A DNA stretch of 64,000 bases from an uncultured Agathobacter sp. GTDB lineage: Bacteria; Bacillota; Clostridia; Lachnospirales; Lachnospiraceae. The translations under genes were made by a program, and so were the position numbers. Every line of letters begins with the position of its first letter. Position 1 is the stretch's first letter. Under the pieces are notes generated by a model. It was not told the origin of the DNA. It did no database searches and worked only from the letters and a program-made list of their open reading frames with translations. The stretch is from positions 111,321-175,320 of the forward strand of contig CAKRLV010000003.1 in assembly GCA_934359755.1 (NCBI GenBank). Direction: 5' to 3'. Below are positions 17,674 through 25,900 of this stretch, piece after piece.

Positions 17674-18387
17674 ATGATATCTATTCTGGTATCTCATGTG
17701 GATGAGAACGAATATAAAGTGATATCTGAAATGATAAGTCATGTTTCGTTTGAACTGAAGGAAGAAGTTAATATGATAAAATGGGACAGTTTGGAACCGA
17801 TAGAGCAGATGATTGAAGGAATTACGACACTCGATGCTGCAATAATAGATGTAACTGTACCAGGTGGAATTGAAGCTGCGAAGAGATTGCGGTACAGATA
17901 TAATTCAATTGAACTGATGATTATCTCAAATGCATCAATTTCACCGATTACATACTTAAATCCTACTATCAAAGCGTCATCTCTTTTATTAAAGCCTTTT
18001 GATATGAGTTTGATGAAAGAGACGGTTACAAGCTTTTTTGAACTATTTGATGAGTCTGATTCGGAGGCATATTATTATGTTGTCCAATCAAATAGTGAGC
18101 ATTTCAGGGTTCCTTATAATAAGATTTATTATTTTGAAGCAAGGGATAAGAAAGTCTATCTGAGACTTAGCAGTGTAGAATATTACACGAATAATACGAT
18201 AGAGTATCTGGCGGATATGCTTCCAGCTTTTTTTATCAGGTGTCACAGGAGTTTTATTACGAACCGCCAGTTGATTGAAGCTGTCCATTACGGCCAGAAT
18301 GTGATTGTGATGGAACAGGGAATGAATGTACCGATATCAAGAACTTATAAATCCGCAGTAAAAGAGGCAATGAAAAATGAAAAATAA
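17674..18387 (+). CDS. LytTR-family response regulator of the type VII locus
   Basis: A 237-residue regulator. Residues 1-125 resemble a receiver domain (phosphoacceptor candidate Asp59 in AAIIDVTVPGG, the switch Ser in MIISNAS and LLLKPF with the conserved Lys), though the usual N-terminal acidic pair is weak. Residues 132-237 are a LytTR DNA-binding domain (IYYFEARDKKVYLRL, FIRCHRSFITN, VPISRTYK). No histidine kinase is adjacent, so it may be an orphan or be phosphorylated otherwise. AGGAGG overlaps the end of essC, implying translational coupling. Two promoters in the locus carry 21-bp-spaced repeats suited to such a regulator. Confidence 0.9.
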   Translation: MISILVSHVDENEYKVISEMISHVSFELKEEVNMIKWDSLEPIEQMIEGITTLDAAIIDVTVPGGIEAAKRLRYRYNSIELMIISNASISPITYLNPTIKASSLLLKPFDMSLMKETVTSFFELFDESDSEAYYYVVQSNSEHFRVPYNKIYYFEARDKKVYLRLSSVEYYTNNTIEYLADMLPAFFIRCHRSFITNRQLIEAVHYGQNVIVMEQGMNVPISRTYKSAVKEAMKNEK

Positions 18388-19066
18388 CATACAGAAAGCA
18401 TATGTTCTGACCTGTGAGGAGTATAATATTCTGCTTGCAGCCAGTGGAATTAAGAAATGTTTTTTGCTTGATACTGGAAAGCGGGATATTGACAGCAACA
18501 GAATCTGTAATGCAATGATGCATTTATACAGTACAGGAATCATTGACAGTGATGGTACATCATTTTCAATGCAGGGAGAACTAAAGAATATGATTGAGGA
18601 CATAAAAAGTTCTGACCTGGCAATTTTAATCAGAATGAAGAATGAACGAGACAGAGTGCTCTGCTGTTATAAGTCAATAAATCATAATGGTTATGTGGTT
18701 AATGAAGTAAGTGAATATGATGATAATGCTTACCGCATATACAGGCAAAGCGGCGAAGAATTAAGGAAAATCATTTCAGATGCCGCTTCCATTAATAGAA
18801 ATACAATTACACTTCTTGATGAAGATGAGATGTATGAAGCAGCGTGTAATATAAAGAAAGAACTTACGTCAGATGAGTTTGGTTCATATGTCAATCTGCA
18901 GTTGGCGGTTGATTACATGTCACTCGTCGAAGGCGCAGCACAAAAAAGGCTGCTTGTATTATATCAGGATAATATAAAGAGACTTGTTGTAACAGATTCT
19001 GACCAAATAGATGAAGAAGAATTTTCGGAGATTAGTTTGAAGGAGAAATTAAATGATATTGGTTGA
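18377..19066 (+). CDS. Uncharacterised type VII locus protein (possibly EspG-like)
   Basis: A 229-residue soluble protein without signal peptide or membrane helix; I do not recognise a family with certainty. It starts inside the end of the LytTR gene (11-base overlap) and its end overlaps the ubiquitin-like gene, so it is translationally tied to both. The N-terminal pattern (LTCEEYNILLAASGIKK followed by mixed alpha/beta sequence) recalls the EspG-type chaperones that bind secreted proteins in mycobacterial ESX systems, but this is a guess from layout. It could equally be a cytoplasmic assembly factor. Confidence 0.6.
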   Translation: MKNNIQKAYVLTCEEYNILLAASGIKKCFLLDTGKRDIDSNRICNAMMHLYSTGIIDSDGTSFSMQGELKNMIEDIKSSDLAILIRMKNERDRVLCCYKSINHNGYVVNEVSEYDDNAYRIYRQSGEELRKIISDAASINRNTITLLDEDEMYEAACNIKKELTSDEFGSYVNLQLAVDYMSLVEGAAQKRLLVLYQDNIKRLVVTDSDQIDEEEFSEISLKEKLNDIG

Positions 19067-19298
19067 TATTTATTTTCCAGCTATTGATACCGTTTATGAT
19101 GTAAAGGTAGATGAGCACAGTGAGATTAGTCTGGTAATTAAGGAAATTGGGGAGATGATCTGTAAGAAATACAAAAGCGAATTTAGTAGTGCAAATGAAT
19201 ACATGTTGTGCTCAAAAGACATCGATAAAATACTTGAATCGGATAAATCACTTGCTTTTTATCATATTAAAAATGGTGGGAGTTTAGTACTGGTTTGA
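19053..19298 (+). CDS. esaB: EsaB/YukD-like ubiquitin-fold protein
   Basis: An 81-residue protein with the size and beta-grasp pattern of EsaB/YukD, a small cytoplasmic component of Firmicutes type VII systems: strand ILVDIYFPAIDTVYDVKV, a helix ISLVIKEIGEMICKKY and a C-terminal strand GGSLVLV. EsaB is needed for secretion or its regulation in several species, though its mechanism is not settled. AAGGAG precedes the ATG, which overlaps the upstream gene by 14 bases. It is the last gene before the second locus promoter. Confidence 0.8.
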   Translation: MILVDIYFPAIDTVYDVKVDEHSEISLVIKEIGEMICKKYKSEFSSANEYMLCSKDIDKILESDKSLAFYHIKNGGSLVLV

Positions 19299-19321
19299 TG
19301 TGAAAATATGTTTTTTTTAAT

Positions 19322-19396
19322 AAAAACATGTCGTCTGTCGCGAAAATCGTGCCGTCTGTCGGAAAAACGTGCACAAACCAAATTTTGTAGTATCAT
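19322..19396 (+). promoter_or_regulatory. Type VII locus promoter 2 with candidate LytTR direct repeats
   Basis: Repeats TGTCGTCTGTCG (19329-19340) and TGCCGTCTGTCG (19350-19361) start 21 bp apart. The -10 box TATCAT is at 19391-19396, again 41 bp after the second repeat begins, with a poor -35 (CGTGCA). The first 40 bp are almost identical to 4021-4060, and the distance from the element start to the -10 box is 69 bp in both. It would drive the second WXG cassette together with the first under one regulator. Confidence 0.75.
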
Positions 19397-19433
19397 ATAG
19401 GCACATCAAATAATTTGAAAGAGGATAAAGCAT

Positions 19434-19787
19434 ATGTTTGAGATATCTATACCAGGAATCAAAAAATGCATATTGCAGTTGGAATCACAACAGAAGAAAA
19501 TTGCAGATTTGGCAGAACAGCTCGAGACAATAAAAAGTCAGATGTGCCAGCTTACAGAAGAACGTACAGAGCTTACTATGCTTCAGAATCTGATAGACAG
19601 TCTTTACAGAGAGAGAGACATGTATTCAGTTATGATATCTACGCTTGAGAATGTTACAGATTGTTATGTGAAGACAGAGAAGAGTCTGTTGCAGGAACCT
19701 TATGTGCAGCGTAATCAGTTTGTGCGGCGTGATTTTACCGACATAACACAGATGCTGTATGCTTTAGACATCAAATTCAACAATTAA
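19434..19787 (+). CDS. Coiled-coil protein of the type VII locus
   Basis: A 117-residue protein, mostly one long heptad-like coiled coil (about residues 8-75: LQLESQQKKIADLAEQLE and following), with a short C-terminal DFTDITQMLYALDIKFNN. It has no signal peptide or membrane helix and no WXG motif. It is the first gene after promoter 2, with GAGGATAA before the ATG, and is followed by three WXG-type genes. It may be a chaperone or helical partner of the WXG proteins; no family is recognised. Confidence 0.72.
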   Translation: MFEISIPGIKKCILQLESQQKKIADLAEQLETIKSQMCQLTEERTELTMLQNLIDSLYRERDMYSVMISTLENVTDCYVKTEKSLLQEPYVQRNQFVRRDFTDITQMLYALDIKFNN

Positions 19788-19810
19788 AGACTATAAGTGG
19801 AGGATTAGTT

Positions 19811-20113
19811 ATGGCAGACATTATTAAAGTTAACACGGTTACTCTTAAGAATGACACCGAAGACATCAAGACACGATTGAGCAATATCTCACAGAAAGTT
19901 CAGTCCATGAAAGAGGATGTAAAAGAGCTGAATTCAATGTGGGAAGGAGCAGCGAATAAGAAATTCAACAGAGTATTCCTCGAGGATATCCAGTCTCTTG
20001 CAGAACTTTGTGACCAGTTAAATGGAATTGTATCATTTGAGACAAATGCAAAGACAAAATATGATAAGTGTGAAAATACGGTTGGTACATATGTTGACCA
20101 GATGAAGATATAA
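19811..20113 (+). CDS. WXG100 family protein 4
   Basis: A 100-residue helical hairpin with SMWEGAAN near residue 42, a clear W-x-G motif. It is the counterpart of the protein at 4144: both have the motif at a similar place and a similar end, with KYDKCENTV here and LYDSCETAV there. The conserved Y-x-x-C/E spacing near the C-terminus could serve as the export signal. GGAGGA precedes the ATG. Probably a secreted protein or dimer partner of this system. Confidence 0.87.
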   Translation: MADIIKVNTVTLKNDTEDIKTRLSNISQKVQSMKEDVKELNSMWEGAANKKFNRVFLEDIQSLAELCDQLNGIVSFETNAKTKYDKCENTVGTYVDQMKI

Positions 20114-20127
20114 GAGAGGGAATGAAT

Positions 20128-20442
20128 ATGGCAATACAATTAAAGGTTACACCAGATGAATTAAAGAACAAGGCGGTATCTATTAAGACATCAATCACCG
20201 ACATAGAGAGAGAACTTGATGATATTACTGCTACGATTCTTGGGACAAAGAAGTACTGGCAGGGAGATGCAAGTGACATGCATCAGCAGAATTTCAACAA
20301 ATTCAAAGCTGATATTCCATCAGTGATAAAGGAGCTTAAAGACCATCCAGATGAATTACTTAAGATGGCAGATATCTATGTTGAGACAGAGAAGGCGAAT
20401 GACGAACTTGCAAAGGCATTAAAAATTGATCCGATTTTATAA
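20128..20442 (+). CDS. WXG100-like protein 5
   Basis: A 104-residue helical protein with turn motif KYWQGDASDMHQ near residue 50, matching YWVGDAG of the protein at 4451. GAGAGGG at 20114-20120 is seven bases before the ATG at 20128; the ATG at 20122 is only one base away from it. It follows the previous gene by 14 bases. It ends in the acidic helix YVETEKANDELAKAL, which may carry the export signal. Confidence 0.82.
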   Translation: MAIQLKVTPDELKNKAVSIKTSITDIERELDDITATILGTKKYWQGDASDMHQQNFNKFKADIPSVIKELKDHPDELLKMADIYVETEKANDELAKALKIDPIL

Positions 20443-20460
20443 TTGCAAAGGGAGGTCCGA

Positions 20461-20520
20461 ATGTATAGCTTTCCTGTTCTAAGGGCGCAGGAATTACTAA
20501 TATGTAGAAGAGAGGAATAG
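20461..20520 (+). CDS. Possible 19-residue leader peptide
   Basis: An ATG with an excellent GGGAGG site five bases upstream opens a 19-codon frame (MYSFPVLRAQELLICRREE) that stops one base before the next ATG. Its last codons form the GAGAGGA ribosome binding site of the next gene, so translating it would couple to that gene. It may be a leader or only a chance frame; there is no family evidence. Confidence 0.35.
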   Translation: MYSFPVLRAQELLICRREE

Positions 20521-20521
20521 T

Positions 20522-20818
20522 ATGAAGTTTAGTATAGATTTTGATTACAGCAAAACAATGAGACAGGTTGAGACTCTAAGAAGTATTTCAAGTGAACTTT
20601 CAGATGTCGGTAAAAATCAGTTTGAAGACTGTATGGATGATGTATCAAAAAATTGGAAATGTGACAACTCAAAGAAATATATCAATAAAGGTGACAAGTT
20701 AAAAGGATATATTGTTGACTCATCATCTGATATTTTAAAGGCAGCTGATGCACTTGAAAGAATCGCTGCTAACCTGTACAATGCGGAGAAGAGAAATACT
20801 CTTATCGCAAAGAAATAG
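20522..20818 (+). CDS. Degenerate WXG100-like protein 6
   Basis: A 98-residue helical protein placed like the third WXG gene of the first cassette (4795). The turn reads NWKCDNSKKY, so the Trp is kept but Gly of W-x-G is replaced. The ending NLYNAEKR resembles NIYDAEME in its paralogue and fits a Y-x-x-x-E/K export-type tail. GAGAGGAATAG lies just before the ATG. It may act as the non-canonical partner in a heterodimer with the proteins at 19811 or 20128. Confidence 0.72.
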   Translation: MKFSIDFDYSKTMRQVETLRSISSELSDVGKNQFEDCMDDVSKNWKCDNSKKYINKGDKLKGYIVDSSSDILKAADALERIAANLYNAEKRNTLIAKK

Positions 20819-20925
20819 CAATTGTAATTAATGCGCTTTCGGCTTAAAGCTATGAAAGTACTGAACAGTTACTAACGATTAACAAAAGCGCAGAAGAGAA
20901 ATTAATTAGATGTAATTAGAGTTAT

Positions 20926-22344
20926 ATGAGTAGGAAGATTAAGAGAGCAAAAATAAATAAATACATATGGCAGGTTTTTGCAGTTGCTGTGATGGTATTT
21001 TTTATGAGCAGGGCTACAGTATATGCAGATGAGGTATCCTATGCCTCTTCTGCTGTAGTTCAGGTAGTTATTGGATGTGTAGACAAGCAGAACAATACCT
21101 ATTATATACATAAAGGAACCGGAACTGTAATTGGGCTGAATTCGGATTCACAGTATGTCTTGGCGGACAAGAGTGTGCTGACAGCATCGGCAGAGGAGAT
21201 TGCGCAGATACGTAAGTGGAATGCAATTGATGCCACAGAGGAACTGAATATACAGTATTTTATTCTAGTGGAGCCTGATATTGTTGTTCCAGCTACGGAA
21301 GTGACCAGAGGAAGCGATTATCCATATATGATCCTGAAATTGGAGTCTTCCATCAAGACAAGTGATTATCCTAAGATTTCAAAGAGTAGTTCGGCTAAGC
21401 GGGGCAGTGCTGCTTATATGCTGGCATATAATTCGGATTCAGATATTCTTGGAGATAAGAGTATATCCCCAGAATCTTTGTCGTCTATAAAGGGCATGTT
21501 TACTGAAGTATCAGCGGAGAAGAATTTGATAAGCTGTGATATTGTAGCAAAGAGTGGGGCAGCAGGAGCACCACTTTTTACGGAGAATGGTAATTTTGTC
21601 GGAATGATATATGCAGATGCAGACGATAATTTATCTGTGATGACAAGCGATACAATTATGACAGTGCTAAAGCAGTTTGATATTCAATATGCCACAGATG
21701 AGGAGGCGGGACAGCTTAATGTTGCAAGTCCACAGCTTATACAGAGTCTGAATGAATTACTTGAAGAATGTGAGAAAGATATTGTCGAGAATGCGGATAA
21801 GTATTCTTCAAGCTCATTCGAGACATATCAGTCGGCTGTTACATCCGGTATTGATGTGGCGCAGTCTGGGCAGTATAGAAGAGACAGTTATACCAATGCG
21901 ATAAACAATATAAAGAAAGCACAGAAGAAATTAAAGCCGAAATATTTTGTCTATTATGTTGTTGAGGCTGTTCTAGGAGCGCTTATATTAATTATATCTA
22001 TTATGAATATTCTTCAATATAAGAAAACACGAAGGCTTAATGATGTATTGCATGAAAATAATCCATGTATTATCAGAAGTGATAATGGTCAATCCATAAA
22101 GATTGGTGAGAAACTTGTGATAGGTAAGGACAACCGACAGGCTGATTATGTGATAGATAATTCGACGATAAGCAGACAGCATGCGACTATCATTAAGAAG
22201 AAAAAACATTATTATATCATCGACAATAACTCTACGAATCATACCAGAATAAACGGTGATATTATCATACCGGGGAAGGCGTACAGGATAAAGGACTCTG
22301 ATATACTTCAGTTATCGGATGTGTCATTTATGGTGAAAATGTAG
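20926..22344 (+). CDS. Transmembrane pseudoprotease-FIVAR-FHA protein 2
   Basis: A 472-residue paralogue of the protein at 10398 with the same order: signal peptide or membrane anchor (about 13-33), degenerate trypsin-like domain (40-245), a helical FIVAR-like repeat (about 275-335), a membrane helix (about 340-362) and a cytoplasmic FHA domain with SRQH and NNSTN. The catalytic serine motif is SGAAGAP instead of GNSGGP and the histidine site (YVLADKS) has no His, so it cannot be an active serine protease. The 107 bases before it hold no gene; the ribosome binding site is weak. It is the last gene of the second type VII unit. Confidence 0.83.
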   Translation: MSRKIKRAKINKYIWQVFAVAVMVFFMSRATVYADEVSYASSAVVQVVIGCVDKQNNTYYIHKGTGTVIGLNSDSQYVLADKSVLTASAEEIAQIRKWNAIDATEELNIQYFILVEPDIVVPATEVTRGSDYPYMILKLESSIKTSDYPKISKSSSAKRGSAAYMLAYNSDSDILGDKSISPESLSSIKGMFTEVSAEKNLISCDIVAKSGAAGAPLFTENGNFVGMIYADADDNLSVMTSDTIMTVLKQFDIQYATDEEAGQLNVASPQLIQSLNELLEECEKDIVENADKYSSSSFETYQSAVTSGIDVAQSGQYRRDSYTNAINNIKKAQKKLKPKYFVYYVVEAVLGALILIISIMNILQYKKTRRLNDVLHENNPCIIRSDNGQSIKIGEKLVIGKDNRQADYVIDNSTISRQHATIIKKKKHYYIIDNNSTNHTRINGDIIIPGKAYRIKDSDILQLSDVSFMVKM

Positions 22345-22364
22345 CTTGTTACTGTGTAATATAC

Positions 22365-22394
22365 TTGTATTCATTTATAGATTTGTGATACAAT
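22365..22394 (+). promoter_or_regulatory. Sigma-A-type promoter for the small membrane protein
   Basis: TTGTAT at 22365-22370 and TACAAT at 22389-22394 are 18 bp apart, about 70 bases before the start at 22463. Confidence 0.5.
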
Positions 22395-22462
22395 AATCTT
22401 GGCATCCTTTTATTTTTGGGATGGTTATTAATATGTTTCAGATAGGGATAGGAGATGTGTAT

Positions 22463-22609
22463 ATGACGGATTCGGGTTTTTTAATAGCTTTTTTTATAGT
22501 GATTTTATTAGTTATCATTTTTGCACTTATTGCAGTTGTCGGGGCTGTCTCAGGAGCCGTTGCCGGTATAGTAGATGAAGAAGATACTGAGGAAGAAGAA
22601 GGAATCTAA
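22463..22609 (+). CDS. Small membrane protein with acidic tail
   Basis: A 48-residue peptide: one long hydrophobic segment (FLIAFFIVILLVIIFALIAV and a Gly/Ala-rich continuation) and an acidic cytoplasmic end (DEEDTEEEEGI). AGGAG at 22450-22454 is eight bases before the ATG. It has its own promoter and is followed by a terminator, so it forms a single-gene unit. No family is recognised. A longer frame beginning at 22421 lacks a ribosome binding site. Confidence 0.6.
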   Translation: MTDSGFLIAFFIVILLVIIFALIAVVGAVSGAVAGIVDEEDTEEEEGI

Positions 22610-22635
22610 GATAACTGAATATATGATTATACGAA

Positions 22636-22670
22636 GGACATACCATGAATATGTGGTATGTTCTTTTTTT
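22636..22670 (+). terminator. Rho-independent terminator
   Basis: GGACATACCA pairs with TGGTATGTTC and is followed by seven T's. It ends the small membrane protein transcript. Confidence 0.85.
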
Positions 22671-22687
22671 ATTCAGTAAAATGTTAT

Positions 22688-22777
22688 GTATATATGAGCT
22701 AAGTATATATGAACTAAGTATATATGAGCTAAGTATATATGAACTAAGTATATATGAACTAAGTATATATGCGCTAC
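22688..22777 (+). repeat. Six tandem copies of a 15-bp unit
   Basis: Six head-to-tail copies of GTATATATGARCTAA (the last one is slightly diverged). The unit length is a multiple of three, so an open frame reading IYELS repeats appears across it, but it has no ribosome binding site. The repeat lies just upstream of the RND pump promoter. Confidence 0.9.
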
Positions 22778-22837
22778 TTATGGAATTGAAGAGTTCTTTA
22801 CTGTTATTAAATTTTACTAAAAAGTGGCATGGAAATA

Positions 22838-22865
22838 TTGAAATTTGAATTGATGAGTATATAAT
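22838..22865 (+). promoter_or_regulatory. Promoter of the RND pump operon
   Basis: TTGAAA at 22838-22843 and TATAAT at 22860-22865 are 16 bp apart. The predicted start of transcription, near 22872, is just upstream of the palindromic operator. Confidence 0.7.
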
Positions 22866-22877
22866 CTAGGATATGTT

Positions 22878-22895
22878 GACCGACCGGTCAGTCAG
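22878..22895. promoter_or_regulatory. TetR-type operator palindrome
   Basis: TGACCGACCGGTCAGTCA is an 18-bp inverted repeat with one mismatched pair. GACCGACCGGTC-type palindromes are typical TetR-family operators before efflux genes in Firmicutes. A TetR gene ends this operon, so autorepression is likely. Confidence 0.75.
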
Positions 22896-22911
22896 AACAG
22901 GAGGAAAATAT

Positions 22912-25900
22912 ATGTTATCAAGGTACAGTGTGAAGAAACCATATACCGTGTTGGTAGGTGTCGTGCTGGTAATCGTACTTGGAATTGTGTCATTGTCTAA
23001 GATGACAACAGACCTTCTTCCAGATATGAGTTTTCAGTATGCACTTATAATTACAACAGATGTCGGAGCGAGTCCAGAGGAGATTGAGTCTGAGGTGACA
23101 TCACCGATAGAGGCATCAATGGCGACGACTTCTAATATAAAGAATGTGCAGTCGATTTCATATAACAGTTATTCGATAGTTACGTGTGAATATGAACAGA
23201 ATGCAAATATGGATTCTGTTGTAATCGAGATGCAACAGAAGATTGACCAGCTTAAGGCATCTTGGGATGATTCAGTTGGTTCTCCAATTATTATGAAGAT
23301 AAATCCGGACATGCTTCCAGTAATGACGGCAGCTGTTGATATGGATGGAATGTCTGATGCTGAGATTACAGATTATGTAGAGAATGAACTTATACCATCT
23401 ATAGAGAGTATTGATGGTGTTGCATCTGTAAGTTCAGCTGGAGCAATCGAGGAAAAAGTAGAAGTTACACTAAATGAGGATAAGATTGCAAAGATAAATA
23501 AGAAAATAGAAAAGGCAATCAATAAGCAGTTTGATGAGGCACAGAGAGAACTTGATAGTTCATCTAATGAAGTTAAGAATGGCAAGAATTCTTTAGATGA
23601 TGCTACAGATAAGATATCAAGTGGCTATGATAAATTAAATAAGCAAAAGGAAAAGCTTTTCGATACGGAGGCAGATTTAAAGAAGAAATTATCAGAGCTT
23701 AAGAAGCAGAAGAAGTCTCTTGAAACGATCGAGAAGGCATTGAATGAGTTTATCGCATCAGATGAATACAAGTCTCTTAAGTCTCTTGAAGATGGCATCA
23801 GACAATATTCTCAGATGGGAGCTGATGTTAGTGAAATGCAGGCACAGTTAGATGCCGCCAATGAACAGATTGCAAAGCAGTTTAAGGACCTTAGCGCGCT
23901 TGGAATAGAGGTAAAGACTTACAAAGATCTTCCAAATGCGGCAAAGCAAATATCGTCCATGCTTATAAAGGTAAACGCAGGTATAAAACAGATAGAGAGT
24001 GCACTTGAACAGGTGGCAGCAGGAAAACAGACTATAGCAGATGCACTTGCCACACTTAATTCAAATGCAGCACTTGCAGCATTAAAGACTAATTCAGTTG
24101 CTGCGCAGCTTTCAACAGCAGAATCTAATCTTGATACTGCACAGAAGAATCTGGATTCTTCTAAAGAGGAGGCACTTGATAATGCTGACCTTGATAATGT
24201 TCTTACAATGGATACACTTTCAGGACTGCTTGTAGCGCAGAATTTCGATATGCCAGCTGGGTATGTCTATGACGGCGATACACAGTATCTGGTGAAAGTC
24301 GGGGATGATGTATCATCAGTTGATGAACTCAAGAATCTGGTTCTTATGGATATGAATCTTGATGGCGTTGATGCAATCAAGCTTTCTGATGTGGCTGATA
24401 TTGAGGTGACAAATAATTCAGATGAGACATATGCTATCATCAATGGCAATCCAGGAATTACTTTGTCGATGGAAAAGCAGACAGGTTATTCTACTGGAGA
24501 TGTTACAGACCGAATACTTGATAAATTTGATTCATTGGAAAAAGATAATGATTCACTTCATCTTACCGTACTTATGAATCAGGGTATCTACATAGATATG
24601 GTTGTTAACAGCGTGGTACAGAATATGGCTGTAGGTGGAATACTTGCCATAATTGTTCTGTTTATATTCTTAAAGGATATTAAGCCTACGATTGTTATAG
24701 CATGTTCTATTCCTCTGTCAGTAATTGTGGCAGTTGTTCTTATGTATTTTACAGGAATTACGCTTAATACCATTTCAATGTCGGGACTTGTGCTCGGAAT
24801 TGGTATGCTGGTAGATAATTCGATTGTAGTAATAGAAAATATCTACAGACTGCGTGGCGAAGGATACTCGGTCAGGAAGGCAGCAGTTGAAGGTGCCAAC
24901 CAGGTGGCAGGAGCTATCTTTGCTTCGACACTGACAACGGTAAGTGTATATGCGCCGATTATTTTTACTGATGGTATAACAAGGCAGATATTTGTCGACC
25001 TTGCGCTTACCATAGCATTTACACTGGGCGCCAGTCTGCTTATAGCCCTTACATTTGTGCCAGCTACATCATCAGCTGTACTTAAGAAGACAAAGGATAT
25101 CAAGCATCCATGGTTTGATGCTTTTAAGGAATTCTATGGAAGAATACTTGAAGTATGTCTTAGATTTAAGCCGATAGTGTTTATTCTGTCGATTGTACTT
25201 CTTGTAGGTTCTGCATTCTTATCTGTATCAAAGGGTTTTAATTTCATGGATATGGATATGGAGACCAATCAGCTTTCAGTCACAATAGAAGCGAAGGACG
25301 GAGAGACACTTAAGTTTGCAGAGCTTACCGATTTATCAAATCAGGTGATAGATAAGATTTCTGATATAAAAGGTATCGAGACAATAGGCGCAACAGCTGG
25401 TGGAAATTCTACCATGAGTATTATGAGCGGCGGAAGTGATTCGGTATCTATGTATGTCCTTCTTGATGAGGAGAGTGATGTCACATTGCAGGAAGTATCA
25501 GATGAGATTGAGAAACGTACAAAGGATTTAGACTGCAAGATATCTACAAGTACATCATCGATGGACTATTCATCATTTATGGGTTCTGGACTATCTATAG
25601 AAGTTAAGGGTAAAGACCTCGACAAGCTTCAGGGGCTTGCAAAGGAAGTAGCTGGTATTCTTAAAGATACAGATGGTGCAATTGATATAGAAGATGGACT
25701 TGATAAGGCAACTCCACAGTGGACAATAACAGTTGATAAAGAAAAAGCCGCTGAATATGGATACACAGTTGCGCAGGTATATCAGCTTGTTGCGCAGAAG
25801 ATGGCTTCAAGTCAGAGTTCGACAACAATATCTACTGATATTAAGAATTACGAAGTGTATCTAAAGACTGAAGATCAAAATGATGTAACACTTGATGATA

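Noticed and set aside
20830..20895. Possible terminator after the sixth WXG gene (GCGCTTT and AAAGCGC)
   Set aside because: The complementary arms are separated by about 50 bases and no T-run follows.
22645..22848. A 67-codon frame with repeated IYELS
   Set aside because: It is produced by the 15-bp tandem repeat, starts inside a terminator and has no ribosome binding site.
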